DNA of 64,000 nt from positions 1 to 64,000 of the forward strand of contig JALHNQ010000007.1 of NCBI GenBank assembly GCA_022843405.1, given 5' to 3'. This DNA comes from Methylocystis sp. (lineage in GTDB: Bacteria > Pseudomonadota > Alphaproteobacteria > Rhizobiales > Beijerinckiaceae). Below the pieces are notes generated by a model that searched no databases, was not told where the DNA came from, and saw nothing but the letters and a program-made list of their open reading frames with translations. Within the stretch, counting starts at the first letter, position 1; the number at the start of each line of letters is the position of its first letter. Shown here piece after piece: positions 1-6,756 of the stretch. The position numbers were made by a program, and so were the translations under genes.

Positions 1-45
1 CTTCGAAAACTGCGCCGCCGTCAGCCAGAAGTGATCCAGAATCAT
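1..45 (-). mobile_element. IS5-family transposase, N-terminal end only (runs off window)
   Basis: On the minus strand an ATG at 45 opens a frame reading MILDHFWLTAAQFSK to the window edge. This matches the opening of IS5-group transposases (a start of the type ...FWLT..QF). A purine-rich Shine-Dalgarno (ggggac) lies just upstream. Only 15 codons are visible, so the family call rests on a short but characteristic motif. The IS end should lie within the next few tens of bases to the right, close to the next reading frame. Confidence 0.5.
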
Positions 46-67
46 CAGCGTCCCCTTTCAGGAAGCC

Positions 68-337
68 GTGAATCACAACGCTTGGTTCATGCCAAGCAGT
101 TTATGGGTCTGGACCCTAAAACAGGCATTCGGCGGCGAAGAGTTGGCCGACATTCGCGCAGTGTATGAGGATTACTGCGCGAAGACGGGCTGGGCGTTGC
201 AATCGCGGCCGGCGTCCTTCTATCCCACTCACGATCGCGGTCCAGGCTATACCACTCGATGCTTTGGAGTAACCTTTGAAGATGGGAAGACAGGTAACTT
301 CTCGATGGACAAGGCGCTAAGGGCCATAGCCGCGTAG
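68..337 (+). CDS. hypothetical protein, possibly 5'-truncated by the adjacent IS
   Basis: 89 codons from a GTG start. The C-terminal half (RCFGVTFEDG..., then FSMDKAL) weakly recalls DUF3223-type proteins, which carry an RCF-x-V...DG...FS pattern; this is resemblance only. The GTG start lies some 20 bp from the start of a divergent IS5-type transposase, so the natural N-terminus may have been lost and the first residues may come from the IS end. No function can be assigned. Confidence 0.4.
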   Translation: MNHNAWFMPSSLWVWTLKQAFGGEELADIRAVYEDYCAKTGWALQSRPASFYPTHDRGPGYTTRCFGVTFEDGKTGNFSMDKALRAIAA

Positions 338-817
338 GCTCCGTCGCCTTCTGAACGACGAAATCTTCCGGGCCGAGTTGCCCAGGTCAACCCACTTTGA
401 ACATCGAAGCATTAAGCGTGATCGCGCGCGATATCGCACAAGAAGAAAAAGCGAACAGCCGGCGCACACGAACTGCACACGCTATGATCTAAACATATGA
501 AAACATGCATTGTTCGATCCAATCCATCATCGGCGCAACGGCGAATCTAATATCCTGATTTGTCAGCATTATTCATTTAGTCTCAACCGCGTAGGTCGCG
601 TCGTGTGCACTCTATTCTACGCCTCGATACGACACTTTTCGCTGCTTTTCGATCTCTCAGCGCATACAGAGCGCGGCGACGTTCACGAAGCTCAAATCGG
701 GGTCCGGCATGCCCGGATTGATCCGCGTGTCATACCCTCAAAGGGCTGGAGGTTGTCCTATGCCAGCGTCGACAACTTAATTTCACGTCGCATTCGGAGT
801 TTCGCAGAGCCGAACGG
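338..817. other. intergenic region, no convincing gene
   Basis: A plus-strand frame at 510-983 is rejected: it has no family likeness and runs into the opposing gene. The one notable content is the dispersed element at 440-540, which recurs near 42.3 kb. Confidence 0.6.
440..540 (+). repeat. dispersed noncoding element, copy 1
   Basis: The stretch at 440-480 (beginning aagaagaaaaagcgaacag and ending gcacac) and the stretch at 518-540 (tccaatccatc...cggcgc) recur at 42307-42347 and 42385-42409. The spacing is the same 78 bp in both copies, with weaker similarity between the blocks. The copies have the same orientation. Copy 2 precedes a glycosyltransferase gene; copy 1 has no recognisable gene after it on the same strand. 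Confidence 0.65.
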
Positions 818-2005
818 CTACGCCCGCGTGAGGAAACGCCGCAACGCTAAGAAAGGACCCAGCAACATATATAGCGGCAACCACGTTAATCCTCGGCGTA
901 ACGTCAGGGCGTCGCGGGGGTCGCAAAGGAATCTGACCAGTTCATTCATGGCGAAGGTCATGTCGGCGCCCATCCGGACCTGAAAGCGCAACATTGCGAG
1001 TTCTCGTAGCATCGACTTCGACGTGCGTAGCCCGCCGGGAATCTCGTCCGCGCAGAGCTCCGCGACGACGAACGACATATTCTTGTCGTTACGGCGAGCC
1101 GGCGCCATTGTTGTCGGCCTCACTTGGTTCGCATCGTCGAGGAGAGATTGTGCGAGATCGATGGCGTTGCGAGTAAATGCGTTGCGCTCCAAATGGAGAA
1201 GGGCGTAAACGCCGTCTCTGCCGATTAAATGAAACGCTCGCTCAACGTCGCATAGCCATTTGAGCATCGCAAACGCATGGCCGCCTCCATGACTGCAAAG
1301 GTATCGCGCCGCATCCGCGTCATTCATCCCACGAATGCATCCCGCTGATGTTTCAATGACCAGAGCAGAACGCGAAAGTTCTCCAAAGTCAGCATTCATT
1401 GCGTGAGGGTTTGCCGTGAGGCGATGGTGCACTTCGACGCTATGGCCGTTGCGCACGTCCTCATACTCGAATGCGTGCAGCAAGAAGCCGAGTATGTCGA
1501 TGGACTCCTCGGGAATCTCAAAGCTCGGCGTCTTGCGAAGATAGCCGTCTCGGCGAAGAATTTGATCGGCCGCCAAAAAATTTTCGGGAGCCACGATCAG
1601 GTCGATGTCGGTCGACTGCCTTACCGCCGGATCAGCCGCATAAAGACGATGCGCGGCGGCGACGCCTTTGAGAACAAGACTGTCGATTCCCTCCTCGCAA
1701 AACATCTTTGTAATTCTGACGGTTTCATGAGCCTGAGCGAGAAAGCGGACCTGCCCCAATCGATAATCCTGTTCAAGGCTCGTCATTGCGTTTCGCGGGA
1801 TAGCTCCGGCGTCAAGCGCATGCAGTCGCGAGTAGGACAGCGCCGCCAGGCCGTGGCGCTGCGCATGCCAAACGAAGTCGTCCCAATCAATTCCATCCAT
1901 CGAGACGTCGGATAGGCTCTCGTCGCCGGGTCGGGCGAGGGCGTGGAGAAGCCTCAGTTCATGCGACTCACGCAAGAGAGCGGAAAAACTAGAGATTTGA
2001 GACAT
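818..2005 (-). CDS. nucleotidyltransferase family protein (NTP_transf_5 type) of the lasso cluster
   Basis: About 395 residues. The nucleotidyltransferase signature is visible as LKG near residue 116 followed by STDIDLIV near 135-142, the metal-binding Asp pair of the polymerase-beta-like fold. Proteins of this family (PF14907) sit beside HprK-like kinases in several lasso-peptide clusters; their exact reaction is not well settled. It is the last gene of the minus-strand run, overlapping the end of the kinase gene by a few bases, so it is probably co-translated. ATGs at 2017 and 2005 are both possible starts. I prefer 2005, which gives the shorter overlap. Confidence 0.8.
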   Translation of the reverse strand: MSQISSFSALLRESHELRLLHALARPGDESLSDVSMDGIDWDDFVWHAQRHGLAALSYSRLHALDAGAIPRNAMTSLEQDYRLGQVRFLAQAHETVRITKMFCEEGIDSLVLKGVAAAHRLYAADPAVRQSTDIDLIVAPENFLAADQILRRDGYLRKTPSFEIPEESIDILGFLLHAFEYEDVRNGHSVEVHHRLTANPHAMNADFGELSRSALVIETSAGCIRGMNDADAARYLCSHGGGHAFAMLKWLCDVERAFHLIGRDGVYALLHLERNAFTRNAIDLAQSLLDDANQVRPTTMAPARRNDKNMSFVVAELCADEIPGGLRTSKSMLRELAMLRFQVRMGADMTFAMNELVRFLCDPRDALTLRRGLTWLPLYMLLGPFLALRRFLTRA

Positions 2006-2894
2006 GATCCTCGACACGCGCGATCACGTCGCCCATCGCGGCAAGATCGCGCGGGCGCCGAAGAACGAAAGCCGGGACATGATTGAGCAGATCCGCAGCC
2101 CAAGCGAGAAACTCGCTTTCGCGGCCAAGGGTATTGATGAAGAAGTTCAGCCAAACGTCGCGGCGAAGAAACGCCAAGGCCTCGAAACGATCGAGCCGTA
2201 CTATCTTTGTCGTCTTCGAGTTCGACCATTCGAGAAAGAACAGGCTTGTTAACGGAACAGCGTCTGTTGAAAATAATTGGGCGGCGGGAACTGACCATTT
2301 GTCGTCGACATCCGGCGCCAAATAGGCGGCGCTCAAATCCTGACCTTTCATGACCGCCAATGATCTCAGCCGGAAAATCGGCAGACCCGGTTCGACGACA
2401 TAGCGCCCTGCGCCGAGGCGATTCAACGCAAAGCGATCGTCCGAAAGGATTTTATATTCAGCCTCGCTGAACGCCGCGGCTAGCGTCGATTTACCTCTTC
2501 CAGAAGGTCCCAGAAAAGCGAGGCCCTTGCCATCGAGCGCTAAAGCGCAGCCGTGTAACGGAAAAAATCCGCGCTGGTGCAAGACTACGCCAATGGATGC
2601 GCCAAGGATGAACAGGCAAACCGCCGCAGGGTCGGAATCTACTGCAGGCTCCACGGCGACTCGCTGGCCGCCAGTGATATGAAAGCGAGCAACGCCCGAC
2701 GCATTAAAAATTGCCTCTTCTTGCGCGATTTTGAATCCAACACGCGAGCCTAATGATCTCTGGAGTCGCCTTGGAACGGCGCCCAATTCAATGCTGACCC
2801 AGTCCTGTCTTGCGGTAGCCGCTGGCGCTGCCTCAGGCAAGCCGAGGTCGATAGCCGACTCGATCGATAGTCCGTGAAGTCGATAGCTTCGCAT
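1989..2894 (-). CDS. HPr-kinase-like protein of the lasso cluster
   Basis: The protein has a P-loop (GPSGRGKST) preceded by HGCAL and followed by LSDD, the layout of HprK/P-type kinases. In lasso clusters, homologues phosphorylate the C-terminal Ser of the precursor or peptide (paeninodin-type kinases). The frame is open to 2978, but the ATG at 2894 gives an N-terminus (MRSYRLHGLSIES) typical of the family and avoids overlap with the cyclase gene, leaving a gap of under 40 bp. The candidate substrate is the Ser ending the core region of the two precursors (Ser57), if it becomes C-terminal; that step is inference. Confidence 0.8.
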   Translation of the reverse strand: MRSYRLHGLSIESAIDLGLPEAAPAATARQDWVSIELGAVPRRLQRSLGSRVGFKIAQEEAIFNASGVARFHITGGQRVAVEPAVDSDPAAVCLFILGASIGVVLHQRGFFPLHGCALALDGKGLAFLGPSGRGKSTLAAAFSEAEYKILSDDRFALNRLGAGRYVVEPGLPIFRLRSLAVMKGQDLSAAYLAPDVDDKWSVPAAQLFSTDAVPLTSLFFLEWSNSKTTKIVRLDRFEALAFLRRDVWLNFFINTLGRESEFLAWAADLLNHVPAFVLRRPRDLAAMGDVIARVEDHVSNL

Positions 2895-2932
2895 GTTCCG
2901 AAGGTCGTTCGGGCGTTGCATAGGCTGCGCGC

Positions 2933-4804
2933 CTACGTCCGCGGACACAGCAGGAGGCCGAGCGACAACGGCCGCCAAAGCTTCAGCGACACGACAGAAA
3001 CATCTTCACGCGCATCAGAATCAAGGGCGCGAAACCCCTCTTCGATCTTATTTTGATCGACGACGGAATTCCAAAGTTCATTCTTCCGGAAACGTTCGAA
3101 TTCCAGTCGCATGGTCGTCGCGTGAGGCCGTATCATCTCATTGTAGCGCAAGAACACTTCGCCCTTATCCAGCCGATCTGCGATCTGCTTTGGCGCGAAA
3201 TCCCTCGCTGTTGATCGGATCAGCATCCGGTTGAACCCCGACGAAACTTTGATGTGCGATGGCGTCGACAGACAGCTCTCCACCAAGCTCTTGTCGAACA
3301 GCGGATGACGGTATGAAATCTTGCTGTTCTGGTCGCTGAGGTCATCAAAGAACCATCCGCCCAATTGCGTGGTCAGATGGATCACTGCAATTTCCTCGTC
3401 ACGCACCGAGCGGAACGTTCGCGTATGCGCTTCCCAGCCGCTCTCGATGCATTCTGACTCAAAATCCCCACTTCCCGGAAAGTCGGCGCGCAACGCATGA
3501 TGGCGCGTGTAGTCCTGCGCCATCATGCGGCGCTTAAGTCGAAGAATTGACCAAGGCAGAAAAGGCTTTATGACGCCCTGAACAAGCGTTTGAAGCACAC
3601 GCTCGCCGCTTGACGTGCGCCGTCGAAACTCTCCGAGGACGCGCCCTACCTTTCCATTCGCCAATGATTCCGCCAAATAGCTGTCGGCAAAGCCTGATAT
3701 GAGCAGATCGCCGCCCAAACCGGACAACATTACGTCGAGGTCTTCAGCTTGCGCGGCCTTCTCAATTTCTTCGTCCGAGCCGCCGCTCACTTCAAGCGGC
3801 GGACCTCCCTGAAATGTCGTGCGTCCGATGAGGTCCGCCAACGGATCGCGACTCACATTCACGACGTAGTGGACAGACAAATTCGGGTAATGTCTCGCGA
3901 GCGCATCAATATATTGGCGCTCATCCGTGGCGGGTCCGCTGTATCCCTCCGGCAACGCCACGCTGAACGCGTGCATTTGCCGATCGCGGTTTCCTGCGCA
4001 GACAATCGCCGCGATCGTCGAGGAATCCAATCCGCCCGACACCATGGCGCCGATCACGCCTCGCGCTGGAATGCGTGAGCGAACCGCTTGAACGAGTTGG
4101 TCCTGGAAATTCTCGAGCAATGCTGCGTCGGGAATTCCGCGTGCGATTCGCGTATTTTCTGGACGCCAATATCGTTGCTGCTTGAGCGAAGCTCCGCATC
4201 TCTCGAGAACTGTTCCTGGCCTTACGGCGCGAACCGCCTCGTAAAAGCTGTGATCTTCAAACGCCGCTCCGTTGAGCAAATAGGCGGCGAGTGAGTTCAG
4301 TCGAAAGTTCGTGTTCGCGTTCGGCGTGGCGATCAGCGGCTTGGCTTTGCTGGCGAAGTAGACGCTCGCGCCATCGAGCAGATAGCATAGTGGCCTAACG
4401 CCAAAATGATCTCTGAAAAGACAGAATCGCTTCGATGTCTTGTCGTAGAGCGCTCCTGCAAAATCGCCATTCAAAACGTCCGGAAAAATGCTGGAGTCTT
4501 GTGTGACGAGCTTGCAGACGAGTTCAACGTCCGTGATCTCGGCCAGCGGATGCTGCGACGGCAGCAACGACGCCTCTAGGTCGCGCCGGTTATAGAGGCA
4601 CGCATCCATGAGAAGGTGCAATGATGCTGATCGCGCAAGAACCTCGCGCTCCAACGACGCGCCGGTCCAACCCACGATAAAATGTTCGTCGATCTCAACG
4701 ATTGAGACAACAGCAGCGTCAGTTGACTTTGCGATGGCGTCGACCGCACGACGATTGGCCGCAAGAGCGGGCGTCGGCGAAAACGCGCCAAAAATAAATG
4801 TCAT
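2933..4804 (-). CDS. asparagine-synthetase-like lasso cyclase (C protein)
   Basis: 623 residues. The N-terminal half resembles a class II glutaminase domain but lacks the catalytic Cys2 (it starts MTFIFGAF), as expected when ammonia is not the nucleophile. The C-terminal half has the ATP-pyrophosphatase loop SGGLDSS at about 256-262. In lasso biosynthesis this enzyme adenylates the ring Asp/Glu side chain and closes the macrolactam with the core N-terminus. The ATG at 4804 overlaps the B2 stop as ATGA, which implies translational coupling; the frame runs further upstream but without a better start. An asparagine synthetase role is unlikely given the neighbours. Confidence 0.88.
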   Translation of the reverse strand: MTFIFGAFSPTPALAANRRAVDAIAKSTDAAVVSIVEIDEHFIVGWTGASLEREVLARSASLHLLMDACLYNRRDLEASLLPSQHPLAEITDVELVCKLVTQDSSIFPDVLNGDFAGALYDKTSKRFCLFRDHFGVRPLCYLLDGASVYFASKAKPLIATPNANTNFRLNSLAAYLLNGAAFEDHSFYEAVRAVRPGTVLERCGASLKQQRYWRPENTRIARGIPDAALLENFQDQLVQAVRSRIPARGVIGAMVSGGLDSSTIAAIVCAGNRDRQMHAFSVALPEGYSGPATDERQYIDALARHYPNLSVHYVVNVSRDPLADLIGRTTFQGGPPLEVSGGSDEEIEKAAQAEDLDVMLSGLGGDLLISGFADSYLAESLANGKVGRVLGEFRRRTSSGERVLQTLVQGVIKPFLPWSILRLKRRMMAQDYTRHHALRADFPGSGDFESECIESGWEAHTRTFRSVRDEEIAVIHLTTQLGGWFFDDLSDQNSKISYRHPLFDKSLVESCLSTPSHIKVSSGFNRMLIRSTARDFAPKQIADRLDKGEVFLRYNEMIRPHATTMRLEFERFRKNELWNSVVDQNKIEEGFRALDSDAREDVSVVSLKLWRPLSLGLLLCPRT

Positions 4805-5235
4805 CGGATCGATAAATTGCCGAATTGGGAAAACGCGTTCGGCGCGCCGGGGTCTGTGACATAGATTTCGCCCACGGTCAGCCAAGTATGAGCAAGCATT
4901 TCGCTTGCATCTTCCTGCTTAATCCCAAGGTGAAAGACCGGGTCCAACCCCGCTCTCCGCGCCCATAGAAGCGCGGCGACCGACCGGACCAGACAATCGG
5001 ATCGCCAGGGGACATAATGGCAGGCGACGCCGATGGCCCATGCGATTCCTCGCGCGCGATCGTGAGCGGGCGCCGCTACTGAAGGCTCTTGCTGACCAGC
5101 TAACGCCATCTGAAATAGGTTTTGAATCGGCAAGACCGCTACCAAAATTCTGCCAATCAGAAGATATCCCACTGCCGCAAGCAGCATCGCCTTGCCGTCG
5201 AGATCGAGGCTCAGAAAACGCCAAATTTTATTCAC
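4801..5235 (-). CDS. lasso peptide leader peptidase, B2 protein (transglutaminase-like)
   Basis: 144 residues from a GTG at 5235 that overlaps the B1 stop codon region, with a ggtgga-type ribosome site about 12 bp upstream. This start avoids the 50-bp overlap of the longest frame. A hydrophobic stretch at 18-40 is followed by the catalytic triad of the PF13471 family: Cys81 (SDCLVRS), His116 (AHTWL) and Asp128 (VTDPG). Family members cut the leader from the core after B1 delivers it. The ATGA overlap with the cyclase gene makes B1-B2-C one coupled unit. Confidence 0.88.
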   Translation of the reverse strand: MNKIWRFLSLDLDGKAMLLAAVGYLLIGRILVAVLPIQNLFQMALAGQQEPSVAAPAHDRARGIAWAIGVACHYVPWRSDCLVRSVAALLWARRAGLDPVFHLGIKQEDASEMLAHTWLTVGEIYVTDPGAPNAFSQFGNLSIR

Positions 5236-5506
5236 GGATAATTTCCACCAAGTTCTCGCTAACCAGCGCTTCCACAAATTCCCGGGCGTCGTCGGCGCAT
5301 TCCGCTGGAGTGGTCGCGAATTCCGTCTGCAGCTGGCCGCACAGTTGAGCCAGGTTCGTCGGCTTCTCGAGAAGCGTCCAAATTCGTAAGCCAGTCCCGG
5401 ACAGGCCGTAATAATTCCCGCGTTCGGGATTGAGGAGCGCGATTTCGCCTTCCCCGAGAACAGCTTCCGGAATGTCCTTACGTCGTACGAATCGAATGTC
5501 GGTCAT
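5228..5506 (-). CDS. PqqD-like leader-recognition protein (lasso B1, RRE)
   Basis: 92 residues with the PqqD fold pattern: an N-terminal beta segment (FVRRKDIPEAVLGEGEIALL), an NYYGLSGTGLRIWTLL helix, and a C-terminal helical part ending LVSENLVEIIRE. B1 proteins bind the precursor leader, typically through a YxxP-like motif, and present it to B2. Here the matching leader motif would be WTKP in both precursors. The start lies 15 bp after the proximal precursor gene, so the two are probably co-transcribed. Confidence 0.87.
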   Translation of the reverse strand: MTDIRFVRRKDIPEAVLGEGEIALLNPERGNYYGLSGTGLRIWTLLEKPTNLAQLCGQLQTEFATTPAECADDAREFVEALVSENLVEIIRE

Positions 5507-5521
5507 CTGCGCCGGCGCCTC

Positions 5522-5899
5522 TCAAGTCGGATCAACGTCGATGAGCGAATAGTCGACCCTCAAATAGCCGTCGGCCCCAACCGACACGGCGTCTGGCCGA
5601 GCGCGTGCGATCTCTTGGGCGATGCCGCCACTGCGAACCGGCCCACCCCAGATGTATCGGAAAGAATAAATGCTCAACCCGCTCGGCGCTCGCCCGACGC
5701 AGGCAATGTTCGTTTTGAGGCGCGCATCGCTAGGCATCATCATCATAGCAACGTCGGTGCCCGACACTGACGACCCACGCGTGATATCCTTGATCTTGCG
5801 GATCGTGAGAACAGGTTTGGTCCACTGAGGCTTCTCATCGGCGGCGCCCAAGCTCGCTTGCGCTTTTCCATTTTTCTTATCGGCGGCATCATTGTTCAT
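5522..5899 (-). CDS. lasso-type precursor peptide fused to a truncated Peptidase_S74 domain (A1)
   Basis: 125 residues. Residues 1-41 look like a lasso leader, with W26-TKP, a P-x-L spacing and Thr40 at the conserved -2 position. A core would start at Gly42, with Asp49 as eighth residue able to form an 8-residue ring, then a Met-rich tail (VAMMMM, P56). At Ser57 a Peptidase_S74 signature begins: SDARLKTNI, then IYSFRY, GGIAQE, and DGYLRVDYSL. S74 domains are autocleaving chaperones of phage tail spikes, using a Ser and the Lys five residues on (here Ser57 and Lys62). The domain is short, ending just after VDYSL without the long C-terminal trimer helix. A ggag ribosome site precedes the ATG. 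Leader and S74 assignment are firm; core borders are inferred. Confidence 0.78.
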   Translation of the reverse strand: MNNDAADKKNGKAQASLGAADEKPQWTKPVLTIRKIKDITRGSSVSGTDVAMMMMPSDARLKTNIACVGRAPSGLSIYSFRYIWGGPVRSGGIAQEIARARPDAVSVGADGYLRVDYSLIDVDPT

Positions 5900-5930
5900 G
5901 GCGACGCTCCATCAGCATGGAATGACAACC

Positions 5931-5958
5931 ATACTATATTACCGTCCGCGGACGACAA
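5931..5958 (-). promoter_or_regulatory. putative promoter of precursor A1, with palindrome in the spacer
   Basis: Reading on the minus strand, TTGTCG (5958-5953) and TAGTAT (5936-5931) are 16 bp apart and lie about 30-60 bp before the ATG. The spacer holds the perfect 12-bp palindrome cgtccgcggacg (5943-5954). Both hexamers are conserved in the duplicated upstream region of A2, where the palindrome carries one change. The palindrome could be an operator; no regulator gene is seen nearby. Confidence 0.4.
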
Positions 5959-6019
5959 CCGGTCGTTTAGTTTCTTATGGCGGTCTGCGGTTGCCCGTCT
6001 TAAGCTGTTCAGGCCAACA

Positions 6020-6178
6020 TTGGTGGCGGCGCTGAGTTCAACCTCAAGGGGTCGGCAGAGGCCAGCGACAGGCGAAGCCGACGTGGCGGTCGATTATGTC
6101 ATCGACACGGCCTCTCCCGACGCTACAAGCGCTTCTAGCCCACTTGCCGCGGGCTTCATCGCGAGCGCGAACGGCTCT
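6020..6178 (+). pseudogene. 5' fragment of the methyltransferase gene, left by the tandem duplication
   Basis: The frame encodes a stretch (VDYVIDTASPDATSA, then SPLAAGFIASANG) nearly identical to the N-terminus of the complete methyltransferase. It stops at the duplication joint at about 6190, before the SAM-binding motif, and reads on into antisense precursor sequence. It cannot encode a working enzyme. It marks the direction of the duplication: the intact gene belongs to the right-hand unit. Confidence 0.8.
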
Positions 6179-6192
6179 TGTCCGGCATTCTC

Positions 6193-6570
6193 TCAAGACG
6201 GATCAATGTCGATGAGCGAATAGTCGACCCTCAAATAGCCGTCGGTCCCAACCGACACGGCGTCCGGCCGAACGCGCGCGATCTCTTGGGCGATTCCGCC
6301 ACTACGAACCGGCCCACCCCACAGGTAACGGAAAGAATAAATCCTCAACCCGCTCGGCGCCAGCCCGATGCAGGCGATGTTCGTTTTGAGGCGTGCGTCG
6401 CTGAACATCATCATCATAGTGCCGTCGGTGCCAGACCCTGTCGACGAACGCGTGATGTCCTTGATCCTGCGGATCGTGAGAATAGGTTTGGTCCACTGAG
6501 GCTTCTCATCGACAGCCTTTGAGCGCGCTAGCGCTTTTCCGTTTTTCTTATCGGCATCATCATTGTTCAT
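6193..6570 (-). CDS. lasso-type precursor peptide fused to a truncated Peptidase_S74 domain (A2)
   Basis: 125 residues, with the same layout and numbering as A1: W26-TKP leader motif, Thr40 at -2, Asp49, M52-M55, then Ser57 opening SDARLKTNI. The core differs: it begins Ser42 rather than Gly42 (SSTGSGTD, then GT and the Met run, Phe56). Ser as first residue of a lasso core is less usual than Gly but is known. The frame is open to 6630, but the ATG at 6570 has the ribosome site (gga) and aligns with the A1 start. A1 and A2 differ more in the core tail and linker than in the leader motif or S74 part. Confidence 0.78.
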   Translation of the reverse strand: MNNDDADKKNGKALARSKAVDEKPQWTKPILTIRRIKDITRSSTGSGTDGTMMMMFSDARLKTNIACIGLAPSGLRIYSFRYLWGGPVRSGGIAQEIARVRPDAVSVGTDGYLRVDYSLIDIDPS

Positions 6571-6602
6571 GGCGACGTTCCATCCGCGTGGAAATTGCAA
6601 CC

Positions 6603-6630
6603 ATACTATATTACCGTCGGCGGACGACAA
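6603..6630 (-). promoter_or_regulatory. putative promoter of precursor A2
   Basis: Minus-strand TTGTCG (6630-6625) and TAGTAT (6608-6603) are spaced 16 bp, identical to those before A1. The spacer palindrome is imperfect here (cgtcggcggacg). The same region must also drive the divergent methyltransferase gene. Confidence 0.4.
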
Positions 6631-6756
6631 CCCGTCGCATTGTTTCTCATGGCGGTCTGCGAATGCCCGTCTTAAGCTGTTCAGGTCAACAAATTGGAGG
6701 CGGCGCTGAATTCAACCTCAAGGGGCCGGCAGACGTCAACGACAGGCGAAGCCGAC

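Noticed and set aside
510-983. 157-codon plus-strand open frame
   Set aside because: Composition and lack of any family pattern; it runs into the well-supported opposing nucleotidyltransferase gene.
5738-5752. catcatcatcat triplet run, first considered as a simple repeat of interest
   Set aside because: It is the codon run for the four Met residues of the precursor tail and needs no other explanation.
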